Source: Savagea serpentis | Lineage (GTDB): Bacteria > Bacillota > Bacilli > Bacillales_A > Planococcaceae | NCBI RefSeq assembly: GCF_015351395.1 | Contig: NZ_JADKPV010000007.1 | Location: 1-64,000 of the forward strand | Direction of reading: 5' to 3' | Length of the DNA stretch: 64,000 nt | Shown: positions 7,147 through 15,773 of the stretch, one piece after another | Position numbering within the stretch: the first letter of the stretch is position 1 | Layout: each line of letters starts with the position of its first letter | Made by a program: the position numbers and the translations under genes | Notes under the pieces: model-generated | What the model was told of the DNA's origin: nothing | Seen by the model: the letters and a program-made list of their open reading frames with translations, nothing else | Database searches by the model: none

Positions 7147-8469
7147 TTACTCGACGGATGTCGGGATCATTTCTTGTATTTTCTTCGCTTCCACAAATGA
7201 AATATGATGACCTTCTACTTCGAGAGCAGAAAACACATATTGCTGCTCGATAATTTTTTCATTCGGTGCAGCTTCAAAATGTTGAGACATAAACCAACCA
7301 CCAATCGTATCGATATCTTCATTTTCAATTTGAATATTTAAAATATCATTGACAACATCGAGTAAAACTTTTGAGTCGAAAATATAGTGTGAATCTGTGA
7401 TTTTTCGAATTTCAGGCACTTCATGCACATCAAACTCATCTTGGATTTCTCCTACGATTTCTTCTAAAATATCTTCAATCGTGACGAGCCCACTCGTACC
7501 ACCGTATTCATCGACAAGAATTGACATGTGTATTCGTTCGCGTTGAATTTTTAAAAGCAAGTCGCCAATAGGCATCGTTTCAATCGCATGGATAATTGGC
7601 TGCATATACTCAGTGACGCAATGATCGCCCGTTGTTGGGTCCTTTATATAGGCAGAGAGCAAATGTTTAATGTTGACGAGGCCAATCACATTATCTTTGT
7701 CCCCTTCAATGACAGGGTAGCGAGTGAACTGTTCGACACCGATGACTTCAAATACATCGCTCAATGTAAAGGTATGATCGATCGTCATCATTTCGGTACG
7801 AGGTGTCATAATCTCTTTTGCAATACGATCGTCAAACTCAAATATTTTATTGACGAATTTATATTCCGCTTGATTGATTTCTCCACTCTTGTAGCTATCT
7901 GATAAAATCATGCGTAACTCTTCTTCTGTATGGCTCTTTTCTTGATCGTTCATCGAATTGAATCCGAACGCTTTCACAAGTAAACGTGCAGAACCATTCA
8001 ACATTTTGATGAGCGGATACATTAAGAGATAAAAAAGGCGTAGCGGTTTAGCGAACAATAAGGTAATTTGCTCAGCTTTTTGAATCGCGATTGACTTCGG
8101 TGCAAGTTCACCGATAACGACATGCGCGAAAGTGACGACAGAAAAAGCGATGATGAAAGAGAGCGTTGTCTCTGTGCTACTTGATAATTGCAGTCGTTCA
8201 AATAGAGGAACGAGCAATTGGCGCACAGTAGGTTCTCCCAGCATACCGAGCCCGAGCGCTGTCATTGTTATACCGAGTTGGCAAGCAGATAAATATTCAT
8301 CCAACTGATCGGTAATTTTCTTTGCGATGACGGCTTTTTGATTTCCTTCATCTATTAATTGTTCTAACCGTGTAGAACGCACTTTTACGATGGCAAATTC
8401 AGCAGCTACGAAAAATGCAGTTAAAATGATTAAGACAGCAAATGCTGTCAATCGTATCGGAATGTCCAA
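7147..8469 (-). CDS. CNNM/CorC-family membrane protein with CBS pair (MpfA-like)
   Basis: Magnesium-efflux-type protein (B. subtilis MpfA/YhdP relatives). Residues 1-190 form the DUF21 membrane domain with about four helices, followed by a CBS pair near 210-335 and a C-terminal CorC_HlyC domain to 440. GGTSGLVTIEDILEEIVGEI is the family signature at the end of the CBS pair. An in-frame stop four codons upstream limits the start to TTG 8469 or an ATT. TTG has no adjacent ribosome binding site; the strong GGAGGTGG lies 44 bases upstream beyond a hairpin (see 8476-8520). Confidence 0.9.
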   Translation of the reverse strand: MDIPIRLTAFAVLIILTAFFVAAEFAIVKVRSTRLEQLIDEGNQKAVIAKKITDQLDEYLSACQLGITMTALGLGMLGEPTVRQLLVPLFERLQLSSSTETTLSFIIAFSVVTFAHVVIGELAPKSIAIQKAEQITLLFAKPLRLFYLLMYPLIKMLNGSARLLVKAFGFNSMNDQEKSHTEEELRMILSDSYKSGEINQAEYKFVNKIFEFDDRIAKEIMTPRTEMMTIDHTFTLSDVFEVIGVEQFTRYPVIEGDKDNVIGLVNIKHLLSAYIKDPTTGDHCVTEYMQPIIHAIETMPIGDLLLKIQRERIHMSILVDEYGGTSGLVTIEDILEEIVGEIQDEFDVHEVPEIRKITDSHYIFDSKVLLDVVNDILNIQIENEDIDTIGGWFMSQHFEAAPNEKIIEQQYVFSALEVEGHHISFVEAKKIQEMIPTSVE

Positions 8470-8475
8470 ATAGTG

Positions 8476-8520
8476 GCTTCACTTATGCGAATATTCGGAA
8501 TAAATGAAGCTCCCACCTCC
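8476..8520 (-). promoter_or_regulatory. Hairpin between strong ribosome binding site and TTG start
   Basis: On the minus strand GGAGGTGG (8513-8520) is followed by GCTTCATTTAT, the palindrome CGAATATTCG, then ATAAGTGAAGC. The two 11-base arms pair with one G-T. Folding would bring the ribosome binding site to about nine bases from TTG 8469, a normal distance. Whether it assists or regulates translation is inferred. Confidence 0.6.
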
Positions 8521-8590
8521 TATAAAATAAAAAATGTTAGTTACATCTTATAGTAGTAGAAAAGAAGCTAAATTACAATAAAATACACTT

Positions 8591-8797
8591 TTAGTTATCG
8601 TATACATGGAAAAGCATGAGCTCATGAATCATTTTTTCACATTGTTCAACGTGATTCGGCTTTTCAGACTGCCAGATGATGGATCCATCTTGTTCATAAT
8701 TGGCAAAATATTTTTTTCCTTTATATAAAAAAGAAACGATCCACCCTGGTAATTCGCTGTTTGGAAACATTCTTTCGTATTTAAAGTGCTGTAACAT
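8591..8797 (-). CDS. yheE: YheE-family small protein (DUF5342)
   Basis: A 68-residue cytoplasmic protein opening MLQHFKYERMF and containing LPGWIVSF, KKYFANY and DGSIIW, the pattern of Bacillus YheE. Function unknown. ATG 8797 is chosen for the AAAGGAGGAG site; the longer frame from 8845 has none. It stands divergent to yheB, matching the yheA/yheB/yheE neighbourhood of Bacillus. Confidence 0.8.
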   Translation of the reverse strand: MLQHFKYERMFPNSELPGWIVSFLYKGKKYFANYEQDGSIIWQSEKPNHVEQCEKMIHELMLFHVYDN

Positions 8798-8911
8798 ATA
8801 ATCTCCTCCTTTAATCTTGTATCTATTATACGAAAGATGTAGCATATATTGCTATGAGGAAGAATTAACCTTTGTTATACTTAAGCATGTTACGAGAAAA
8901 AGGGTGAGCAT

Positions 8912-10054
8912 ATGAATTTTTTATGGACTGTACTTTTCATGGCAATCGTCGGCGCTCTCATCGGAGCTTTTACGAATCATATTGCGATTTTAATGTTATT
9001 TCGCCCACATGAAGCGAAGTACATAGGGTCGTGGCGCTTGCCATTTACACCAGGTTTAATCCCGAAACGTCGGGCGGAACTCGCGACACAATTAGGTCGA
9101 ACGGTAAATGACTATTTATTGACACCAGAAACATTTAAAGAGAAGTTATTAACTCAAGAGACACGACAAGTTGTAAGTGATACGATTGAACAACAAGCTG
9201 TGCGCCATATTTTTCAATCTGAAAAGACGTTAGTAGAATGGTTGCGACTTGTAGAAGGTGAAAAATTCATTCCGATTGTCGAGCAAGAAGTGACGACGTA
9301 TGCGAGCAAGCAATTGTATCAATTCAAAGACTATTTATACGGGGGAACGATTGAACAAGTCGTCCCAGCGAAATGGCTTATGCAATTTGATGAGAAAGTA
9401 GAAAATGTGCCAAACTGGATTTTGCAACGTGGGGAAACTTTCGTTCACTCTGATGAAGGAGCGCTCTTATTTCGCAAATTACTGAACAACTTTTTAGAAT
9501 CGAAAGGAACATTCGGTAATATGTTGCAAATGATGGTGGGTGATTCGAATACGGTCGTTGAAAAGTTTCAAAAAGAAGCGCTGAAATTTTTAAGCGCTGC
9601 TGAAACGGAACAATTGTTGCGCGGAATTATTGCAAAAGAATGGGATATGCTGAAACAAAAGCCTGTTCAAGAGTTGTTGCAAAACATCGATTGGTCACAA
9701 ATTGAAAAAGATATGAATGCTTTTATTTTGCGTAAAATGGATGTTCAAGAGCGCTTAAATCATCCGCTCTCTTATTACTGGCCTACCGGTTCGACTTGGT
9801 TTAAAGAGGAAGTGTTGACGAAATTGGTCGATGCACTTTTCAAAATCGGAGAAGAGAAATTGGAAATTGGATTGCGAGCATTGAAAATCGATGAAATGGT
9901 AGAGAAGCAAGTGAATGACTTTCCGATTGAAACATTGGAAGGGCTCGTCATTCAAATTGCGACACGCGAATTAAAAATGATTACCGTGCTCGGTGGAGTG
10001 CTCGGTGGTGTCATCGGGATCGTACAAGGACTGATCGTATTTTTCACCACATAA
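8912..10054 (+). CDS. yheB: YheB-family membrane protein (DUF445)
   Basis: 380-residue DUF445 protein. The N-terminal helix GALIGAFTNHIAILMLFRPH and the following GLIPKRRAELA are family signatures; the last 25 residues form a second membrane helix (VLGGVLGGVIGIVQGLIVFF). The middle is a long helical region. The role is unknown; in Bacillus the homologue is seen at the membrane of cell and forespore. It is followed 18 bases later by yheA and likely cotranscribed. Confidence 0.9.
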   Translation: MNFLWTVLFMAIVGALIGAFTNHIAILMLFRPHEAKYIGSWRLPFTPGLIPKRRAELATQLGRTVNDYLLTPETFKEKLLTQETRQVVSDTIEQQAVRHIFQSEKTLVEWLRLVEGEKFIPIVEQEVTTYASKQLYQFKDYLYGGTIEQVVPAKWLMQFDEKVENVPNWILQRGETFVHSDEGALLFRKLLNNFLESKGTFGNMLQMMVGDSNTVVEKFQKEALKFLSAAETEQLLRGIIAKEWDMLKQKPVQELLQNIDWSQIEKDMNAFILRKMDVQERLNHPLSYYWPTGSTWFKEEVLTKLVDALFKIGEEKLEIGLRALKIDEMVEKQVNDFPIETLEGLVIQIATRELKMITVLGGVLGGVIGIVQGLIVFFTT

Positions 10055-10072
10055 TGGAGAGGAGTCATGAAC

Positions 10073-10420
10073 ATGACAGTAAATATTTATGACGATATTA
10101 ATCGTTTAGAAATGGGCTTTAAACAAACAGAACAATTCGAGGCACTCGTTGCAGCAGTAGAGGTAGTGAAAGCAGATGAAGATGCACAACGTCTTTTCGT
10201 CGCATTCCGAGATATGCAAATGGAACTTCAACAACAACAAGCGATGGGCGTCGATATGACGGAAGAACAATTAACAGAAGCGCAACAAGTTGCCGAACAA
10301 GCGCAAACGAATGAGAAAATTATGGCAATGCTTCAAGCAGAAATGCAGTTGAGCGAAGTGCTTAATGAAGTGAATCGTATTTTAGTGAAACCGATTCAAG
10401 ATTTATATAACGGACTATAA
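10073..10420 (+). CDS. yheA: YheA, YlbF/YmcA-family protein
   Basis: A 115-residue helical protein of the DUF964 family, which includes the YlbF and YmcA partners of RNase Y. The opening VNIYDDINRLE and the end VKPIQDLYNGL fit YheA. Start ATG 10073 is eight bases from GAGAGGAG; ATG 10067 is only two. Whether YheA itself acts with RNase Y is not established. Confidence 0.85.
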   Translation: MTVNIYDDINRLEMGFKQTEQFEALVAAVEVVKADEDAQRLFVAFRDMQMELQQQQAMGVDMTEEQLTEAQQVAEQAQTNEKIMAMLQAEMQLSEVLNEVNRILVKPIQDLYNGL

Positions 10421-10428
10421 TAAGAAGA

Positions 10429-10456
10429 GGCGGACGCTTAGGCGTTCGTCTTTTTT
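10429..10456 (+). terminator. Terminator after yheA
   Basis: Nine-base stem GGCGGACGC/GCGTTCGTC with G-T pairs, loop TTAG, then eight T. Confidence 0.85.
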
Positions 10457-10496
10457 GTTTGCCGATAGCATCCTTTTTTGTTTGCCGATAGCATCC
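10451..10496 (+). repeat. 23-base direct tandem repeat, two copies plus a decayed third
   Basis: Units 10451-10473 and 10474-10496 are identical: TTTTTTGTTTG followed by CCGATAGCATCC. A degenerate third unit (TTTTTCGTTTCACGATA) follows from 10497. The repeat starts on the terminator's T-run and ends just before the hemZ ribosome binding site region. Confidence 0.9.
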
Positions 10497-10548
10497 TTTT
10501 TCGTTTCACGATATAGTAGAGGTACATATTGGAGAAAGAAGGACAGTT

Positions 10549-12033
10549 ATGAAAAATATTTATTTTGAAGAGCCAGTTACGGAGGAGTACGTCCGTTTAT
10601 ATACGCATTTAGCAAATTTATTTTTTGAAGAGTCAAAAGTTCGCCAACCGATGACTGGAGATTATCAAGTGTCTCTTAATATAGAGGAACAAGATGGACA
10701 TTATGTTGGAAAGGCGATATTGCAAACGGAAGACGGTCAGTATGAAACGACGTATGAAGAAAAGATTGAACTACAGTGGTTATCTGAGAAGCATCAAGTA
10801 AAGCGTGTAAAGTCGCGTCTCTTTTTGCAATTGCTTGAGGAAGAGACAGGCATGATGCAAAGTTGGGGTGTACTTACAGGGATTCGTCCGATGAAATTGT
10901 ATCATCAATTGATGCAAAAGCTTGGAAATCGTGAGGAAGTGCATGAACTCTTGCGCAAACAATATCGTATTAGTGAAGACAAAATCGAACTTCTTGCAGA
11001 AATAGAGCGCGTTCAATTGCGGGCTTTGCCAGACTTGTATGAACTAAAAAAAGAAGTGAGCATCTATATCGGCATTCCATTTTGTCCGACAAAATGTGCA
11101 TACTGCACCTTCCCAGCCTATGCGATTCATCGCAAAAATAATCGTGTTGACAATTTTTTAGATGCGCTTCATTTAGAGGTAGAAGCGATGGGTAAATGGT
11201 TGACAGAAAACGATATCCGTATCACATCGATTTATTTTGGCGGTGGTACACCGACATCGATTGAAGCGCATGAAATGGATGCCTTGTATGAAAAAGTATA
11301 TAACAGTTTCCCAAATATGGACAAAGTGCGAGAAGTGACAGTGGAAGCGGGAAGACCCGACACGATTACAGAAGAAAAATTAGCGGTATTAAACAAATGG
11401 AAAATCGACCGTATTAGTGTCAATCCACAGTCCTTTACAAATGCAACATTGAAAGCGATTGGCCGTCACCATTCAGTAGAAGAAACGATTGAAAAGTTTC
11501 ACCTCGCACGCGAACACGGCATGAATAACATTAATATGGACTTAATAATCGGTTTGCCAAATGAAGATGAAACACATTACGCCCACTCTTTAGCGGAAAC
11601 AGAAAAGTTAATGCCAGAATCTGTGACGATGCATACTTTGTCGTTTAAACGAGCGAGCCACATGTCGCAAAACAAAGAGAAGTACAAAGTCGCTGATCGC
11701 AAAACGACAGAGCGAATGATGCAAATGGGCGTCAATTGGGCGAAAGAACACGAATACATCCCATACTACATGTATCGCCAAAAAAATATTTTGGGGAATT
11801 TAGAAAATGTAGGGTATAGCAAGTTTGGAGAGGAAAGTTTGTACAATATCGTCATTATGGAAGAAGCGCAAACAATCATCGGTCTCGGAAGCGGAGCGAC
11901 GAGTAAGTTCATGAAGCACGGCAGCAGAAAATTACAGCAATATATGAATCCGAAAGATCCTGCGAGCTACGCACTGACGATTGATCAATCAATTGAAGAC
12001 AAAATGAATTGGTTGAATAAAATCGTTAAATAA
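10549..12033 (+). CDS. hemZ: Radical SAM coproporphyrinogen dehydrogenase-like HemZ
   Basis: Radical SAM protein of the HemN/HemZ group. The cluster ligands are Cys179, Cys183 and Cys186 in CPTKCAYC, followed by FGGGTPTS and the partner motifs IDLIIGLPNE-like NMDLIIGLPNE. HemZ-specific N-terminal part (1-165) is present and length is normal at 494. The biochemical reaction of Bacillus HemZ is not settled; a haem-related oxidation under low oxygen is assumed. Starts at ATG 10549, preceded by GGAGAAAGAAGG. Confidence 0.92.
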   Translation: MKNIYFEEPVTEEYVRLYTHLANLFFEESKVRQPMTGDYQVSLNIEEQDGHYVGKAILQTEDGQYETTYEEKIELQWLSEKHQVKRVKSRLFLQLLEEETGMMQSWGVLTGIRPMKLYHQLMQKLGNREEVHELLRKQYRISEDKIELLAEIERVQLRALPDLYELKKEVSIYIGIPFCPTKCAYCTFPAYAIHRKNNRVDNFLDALHLEVEAMGKWLTENDIRITSIYFGGGTPTSIEAHEMDALYEKVYNSFPNMDKVREVTVEAGRPDTITEEKLAVLNKWKIDRISVNPQSFTNATLKAIGRHHSVEETIEKFHLAREHGMNNINMDLIIGLPNEDETHYAHSLAETEKLMPESVTMHTLSFKRASHMSQNKEKYKVADRKTTERMMQMGVNWAKEHEYIPYYMYRQKNILGNLENVGYSKFGEESLYNIVIMEEAQTIIGLGSGATSKFMKHGSRKLQQYMNPKDPASYALTIDQSIEDKMNWLNKIVK

Positions 12034-12089
12034 AAGTGATAACGATGTATAATAAAAGAGAATAATAGCGTTTGAAAGGGGAATGAGCA

Positions 12090-12866
12090 ATGGAAGAAGT
12101 AGTACATGTTCAATATGAGGGGAATATCGCAACAGTGACGATGAATCGTCCAGAGGCGATGAACGCAGTCAATATTCAAATGATGGAAGAATTGGAAGAG
12201 GTATTTCGCGATTTAAAAGAGCGCACGGATATTCAAATTGTATTGCTTAAAGGAGAAGGGCGAGCATTTAGCGCGGGGGGCGACATTAAGCAAATGCTGT
12301 CGAACGAATTGACAGATCGTATGGATGAAGTGATGGATATCGTCGGAAACATGGCGACACATATGTATCAATCACCTCAAATTATGGTTTCGTATATTCA
12401 AGGGGCAGCAGCAGGAATCGGTTTAAGTATGGCGCTTGCAAGTGATTATATCGTCGCAGAACGAGCAGGAAAAATTGCGATGAACTTTATCGGAATTGGT
12501 CTCGTACCTGACGGAGGCGGTCACTTTTTCTTAAAAGAAAGATTAGGTACTGAGCGAGCAAAGCAACTTATTTGGCGCGGTAAAGTGATGGATGTAGAAG
12601 AAGCATACCGATTAGGTTTAGTCGATGAAATTATAGAAAATGGCGATACGGCAAGCTTTGAAACATTTATAAAAAAATTACAACAAGCTCCTTTAAAAAG
12701 CATGCAAGAAACAAAATATATTTTGCGTAGCGCAAATTATGAACAATTAGAACAAATGCTACAAAAAGAAAAAGTCGGTCAGCTGAAAATGAAAGATACA
12801 GCAGATTATCGTGAAGGAATTGAAGCATTCGTTGAAAAACGAGCGCCAAAGTTTCAGGGAAAATGA
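12090..12866 (+). CDS. yhaR: Enoyl-CoA hydratase/isomerase family protein (YhaR-like)
   Basis: Crotonase fold, 258 residues. Oxyanion-hole segments AFSAGGDIKQM and GAAAGIGLSMALASDY are clear, then VPDGGGHFFL and LGLVDEI. The residues usually acting as catalytic Glu pair are not obvious, so hydratase versus isomerase cannot be decided. The gene follows hemZ, as yhaR lies near hemZ in Bacillus; a TATAAT box in the 56-base gap could give it its own promoter. Confidence 0.87.
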   Translation: MEEVVHVQYEGNIATVTMNRPEAMNAVNIQMMEELEEVFRDLKERTDIQIVLLKGEGRAFSAGGDIKQMLSNELTDRMDEVMDIVGNMATHMYQSPQIMVSYIQGAAAGIGLSMALASDYIVAERAGKIAMNFIGIGLVPDGGGHFFLKERLGTERAKQLIWRGKVMDVEEAYRLGLVDEIIENGDTASFETFIKKLQQAPLKSMQETKYILRSANYEQLEQMLQKEKVGQLKMKDTADYREGIEAFVEKRAPKFQGK

Positions 12867-12875
12867 ACATATCTC

Positions 12876-12902
12876 TTTACTATTGAGAATTTAGTCCGAT
12901 AT
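12876..12902 (+). promoter_or_regulatory. SigD-like flagellar promoter
   Basis: TTTA, 15 bases, then TCCGATAT, matching seven of eight in the SigD -10 (GCCGATAT) but only two of four in the -35 (TAAA). It lies 35 bases before flaG, the first gene of a late flagellar operon, which supports the call. Confidence 0.55.
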
Positions 12903-12936
12903 AAGTAGTAGAGAAAAAACATGCGGAGGTGTCACG

Positions 12937-13296
12937 ATGAACATACGAGTTTCAGGCTCAGCTGTTGCGACTCCGATGAATAACCAATCCTCTTCGGAAG
13001 AAACAGTAGTCGAACAAGTGCGAGAATCACAAGAAATTGCACAAATGAAAAGTGAAATACAAGACCAAATGACGAAAGAACAAGCGAAGCAAATGGCAGA
13101 TAGTATGAATCATTTTTTAGAAACCGTGGATACGCAATTGCGTTTTAAATACCACGATCAACTTAATGAGTATTATGTCACAATTGTAGATTCTAAAACA
13201 GACAAAGTAGTTCGAGAAATACCATCGAAAAAATTGATGGATATTCATGCGGCGATGCGTGAGTATATCGGTTTGTTAGTAGACCAAAAAATTTAA
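12937..13296 (+). CDS. flaG: Flagellar protein FlaG
   Basis: A 119-residue protein. The first 45 residues are polar and disordered; the C-terminal part FKYHDQLNEYYVTIVDSKT with VVREIPSKK is the FlaG-family signature. FlaG is thought to limit filament length. The GCGGAGGTG site precedes ATG 12937. First gene of flaG-fliD-fliS-fliT, matching yvyC-fliD-fliS-fliT of Bacillus. Confidence 0.9.
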   Translation: MNIRVSGSAVATPMNNQSSSEETVVEQVRESQEIAQMKSEIQDQMTKEQAKQMADSMNHFLETVDTQLRFKYHDQLNEYYVTIVDSKTDKVVREIPSKKLMDIHAAMREYIGLLVDQKI

Positions 13297-13314
13297 GTAT
13301 GAGGTGTTGAAAAA

Positions 13315-14796
13315 ATGAGAATTAGCGGTTTAGCTTCTGGGATTGATACAGAGTCAATCATCAATGATATGATGCGTGCACATCGATTACCTTTAGATAA
13401 AATTACGCAAAAAAAACAATATTTAGAATGGCAATTGGACGATTACCGTTCAATTAACCGCGATCTTCGTAAGCGTTCGGATGATTTATTCGACTCGATG
13501 CTACGTTCATCGGCAGCATTCAATAAAAAAACAGTGAACATTTCAAATCCAGATGCGATCAGCATTAAAGGAGATAATGCTGCGAATAACTTCGCAGGAA
13601 CGATTCAAGTGACGCAACTTGCAAAACAAGCTTCTATGCAAAGTGGAGGTAAAATTGAAGCGTCAGGCAAACAAAAATTATCAGAACTTGGGTTTGTATC
13701 AGAAGGCGGAACGAGTTCTATTACAGTAGCAACTCCAGATGGTAAGGAAAAAACGGTTCAATTAAAAGGAACGATGTCATTAGATGACGCGATGAGTGCA
13801 ATTACACGTGAAACAGGTGCGATGGCATTTTATGATGAACATTCTGGAAAAATCGCATTAACAGCGAAAGAAACAGGAGAAGGTAACATCACTGTATCGG
13901 GAGACTTTGCTGAAGCAGTAGGGTTGCCACAAGGCGAAGGCGAAAACGAAAACTCTATCGCAGGACAAAACGCAAAGTTCGTTTTCAATGGCTTAGAGAC
14001 AGAACGCACGTCGAATACATTCGATATTAGCGGCTTCGAAATTACATTGAAACAAGTGACAGATCAACCCGTTACATTTACATCTGCACCAGATACGGAT
14101 GCAGTAATTGAAAACATCGAAAAATTTGTCAACGATTATAACGAATTAATTAGTGGTTTAAACAGTAAAGTACGTGAACCGAAGTATCGTAGTTTCCACC
14201 CACTTTCGTCCGAAGAGAAAGAGTCGATGAAAGATCGTGAAATCGAATTGTGGGAAGAAAAAGCGAAAAGTGGTACATTGCGTAACGATCCAACGTTAAC
14301 GAACATGTTATCAAATATGCGTCTTGCGATGACTTCTTCTATTAAAATTGGCGAAGGGGAGAATGAACGCTCAATTTCATTACGTGATATCGGAATTACA
14401 ACTTCTTTAGCGTGGTCAGAAAATGGTAAACTCGAAATTAATAAAGAAAAATTACGTGAAGCAATTATGGAAGACCCGAGCGCAGTGCGCGAATTGTTCG
14501 CACAAAGCACGACAAACAGTGCAGACGGTAAAGGTGGAATCGCAATACAATACCGTAAAGCGATGGACGACGCACGCTCGACGATTTCACAACGAGCAGG
14601 TACGGCAGGTGCAGGTAATGATTCATTCACTCTCGGTCGTTCAATGAAAGCGATGAACCAACAAATTGAACGCTTTGAAGAGAAATTAAAAGCGACAGAA
14701 GAACGATACTGGAAACAATTCTCCGCGATGGAGAAAGCGATTCAACGTGCGAACGAACAATCTGCACAATTAATGAACTCATTAGGCGGTATGTAA
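13315..14796 (+). CDS. fliD: Flagellar hook-associated protein 2 (filament cap) FliD
   Basis: Cap protein that guides flagellin folding at the filament tip. N-terminal MRISGLASGIDTESIINDMM is the family start; the FliD_N domain spans about 1-100, the FliD_C domain about 220-475, and a coiled-coil tail ends the 493-residue protein. Secreted by the flagellar export apparatus. It begins 18 bases after flaG. Confidence 0.96.
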   Translation: MRISGLASGIDTESIINDMMRAHRLPLDKITQKKQYLEWQLDDYRSINRDLRKRSDDLFDSMLRSSAAFNKKTVNISNPDAISIKGDNAANNFAGTIQVTQLAKQASMQSGGKIEASGKQKLSELGFVSEGGTSSITVATPDGKEKTVQLKGTMSLDDAMSAITRETGAMAFYDEHSGKIALTAKETGEGNITVSGDFAEAVGLPQGEGENENSIAGQNAKFVFNGLETERTSNTFDISGFEITLKQVTDQPVTFTSAPDTDAVIENIEKFVNDYNELISGLNSKVREPKYRSFHPLSSEEKESMKDREIELWEEKAKSGTLRNDPTLTNMLSNMRLAMTSSIKIGEGENERSISLRDIGITTSLAWSENGKLEINKEKLREAIMEDPSAVRELFAQSTTNSADGKGGIAIQYRKAMDDARSTISQRAGTAGAGNDSFTLGRSMKAMNQQIERFEEKLKATEERYWKQFSAMEKAIQRANEQSAQLMNSLGGM

Positions 14797-14834
14797 CGCT
14801 TCATGAATATAGACAAGAAAAGGGGACAAGTTTC

Positions 14835-15236
14835 ATGTCGATGAATAATCCATACGCTGCATATAAAAACAATGCTGTGAACACATCTACACCAGGTGAA
14901 TTAACATTGATGCTTTACAATGGTGCACTCAAGTTTATTGAGCAAGCGAAGCGAGCAATCGATGAAAAAAATATTTCGGAGAAAAATACAGCGATTCAAA
15001 AAGCACAAGCGATTGTAACGGAGTTAATGATTACATTAGATCGATCTGTGCCGATTGCTGAAAATATGCTTATCTTATATGATTATGTGAATAATCGTTT
15101 GATTGAAGCGAACATTCATAATAGCATCGAACGTTTAGAGGAAGCGGCTGAAATTATGACGGAATTTCGCGATACTTGGAAAGAGGTCATTCAAATTCAA
15201 CGCAAAAAGCAATATGCGAATGTGGATGAAGTATGA
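14835..15236 (+). CDS. fliS: Flagellin export chaperone FliS
   Basis: Helical chaperone that binds flagellin's C-terminus in the cytosol. NPYAAYKNNAVNTSTPGELTLMLYNGALKFI contains the family signature NPY..Y.......S.GEL...LY.G. Length 133 is usual. Its last four bases overlap the start of the fliT-like gene (ATGA), showing coupled translation. Confidence 0.95.
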   Translation: MSMNNPYAAYKNNAVNTSTPGELTLMLYNGALKFIEQAKRAIDEKNISEKNTAIQKAQAIVTELMITLDRSVPIAENMLILYDYVNNRLIEANIHNSIERLEEAAEIMTEFRDTWKEVIQIQRKKQYANVDEV

Positions 15237-15586
15237 TTAGAGCTGAAATGAAAGAGTGGCATACACTCACGGAAAATATGATTCGCCTTTTGGAAATCGT
15301 AGAAGAAGAGAAGCGAGATCTTGTCATTGAACAAGTGGAGCTCTCTTTAGCGAAGCGGGAAGAACTGCAAAGTTGTATTCAACAACCTTTTACAGAAGAG
15401 GAAATTGAGTTTGGTAAAAAACTTATTTTAGCGGACCAACAATTAAATAAAAAGTTGAATGTTTATATGTCAGCAATTAAAAAAGATTTGTCCAATACAC
15501 AAGTGAAAAAAGATACGATGCATAATTACATGAACCCTTATGATAAAGTAGCACGTGATGGGACGTATTATGATACGAAACAATAA
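15233..15586 (+). CDS. fliT: FliT-like flagellar chaperone
   Basis: A 117-residue helical protein with the usual FliT position after fliS. Sequence conservation of FliT is low, so the name rests on context, size, and the leading helix with LTENMIRLLEIVEEEKRD. Likely a cytosolic chaperone for FliD. Last gene of the operon; a strong terminator follows. Confidence 0.8.
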   Translation: MIRAEMKEWHTLTENMIRLLEIVEEEKRDLVIEQVELSLAKREELQSCIQQPFTEEEIEFGKKLILADQQLNKKLNVYMSAIKKDLSNTQVKKDTMHNYMNPYDKVARDGTYYDTKQ

Positions 15587-15590
15587 ACGA

Positions 15591-15626
15591 AAGCAATAAA
15601 TAGGTATTACCTATTTATTGCTTTTT
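15591..15626 (+). terminator. Terminator of the flagellar operon
   Basis: Near-perfect stem AGCAATAAATAGGT/ACCTATTTATTGCT with a three-base loop, followed by five T. Confidence 0.9.
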
Positions 15627-15711
15627 ATAATTGTAAAAGGTCGATTACGAATGTAAACTTTGTTATAATGAATGTAGTGATATCGCTCACTTGAAATGAA
15701 AATATAGAACT

Positions 15712-15747
15712 CTCATCTATTTTTGCTATTTTCAAAAAATAAATGAG
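15712..15747 (+). promoter_or_regulatory. Leader hairpin upstream of hpf
   Basis: CTCAT and ATTTTT pair with AAAAAT and ATGAG around a loop, 27 bases before the hpf start codon. A TATAAT box at 15664-15669 with a weak TCGATT 17 bases upstream could be the promoter. A role for the hairpin is not known. Confidence 0.4.
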
Positions 15748-15773
15748 TGCAAATGACGAGGAGGAATAGTTTT

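Noticed and set aside
8488-8497. LexA/DinR box in the CNNM leader (CGAATATTCG)
   Set aside because: The Bacillus consensus needs CGAAC-N4-GTTCG; this is shorter, lacks the spacing and is better explained as the hairpin core.
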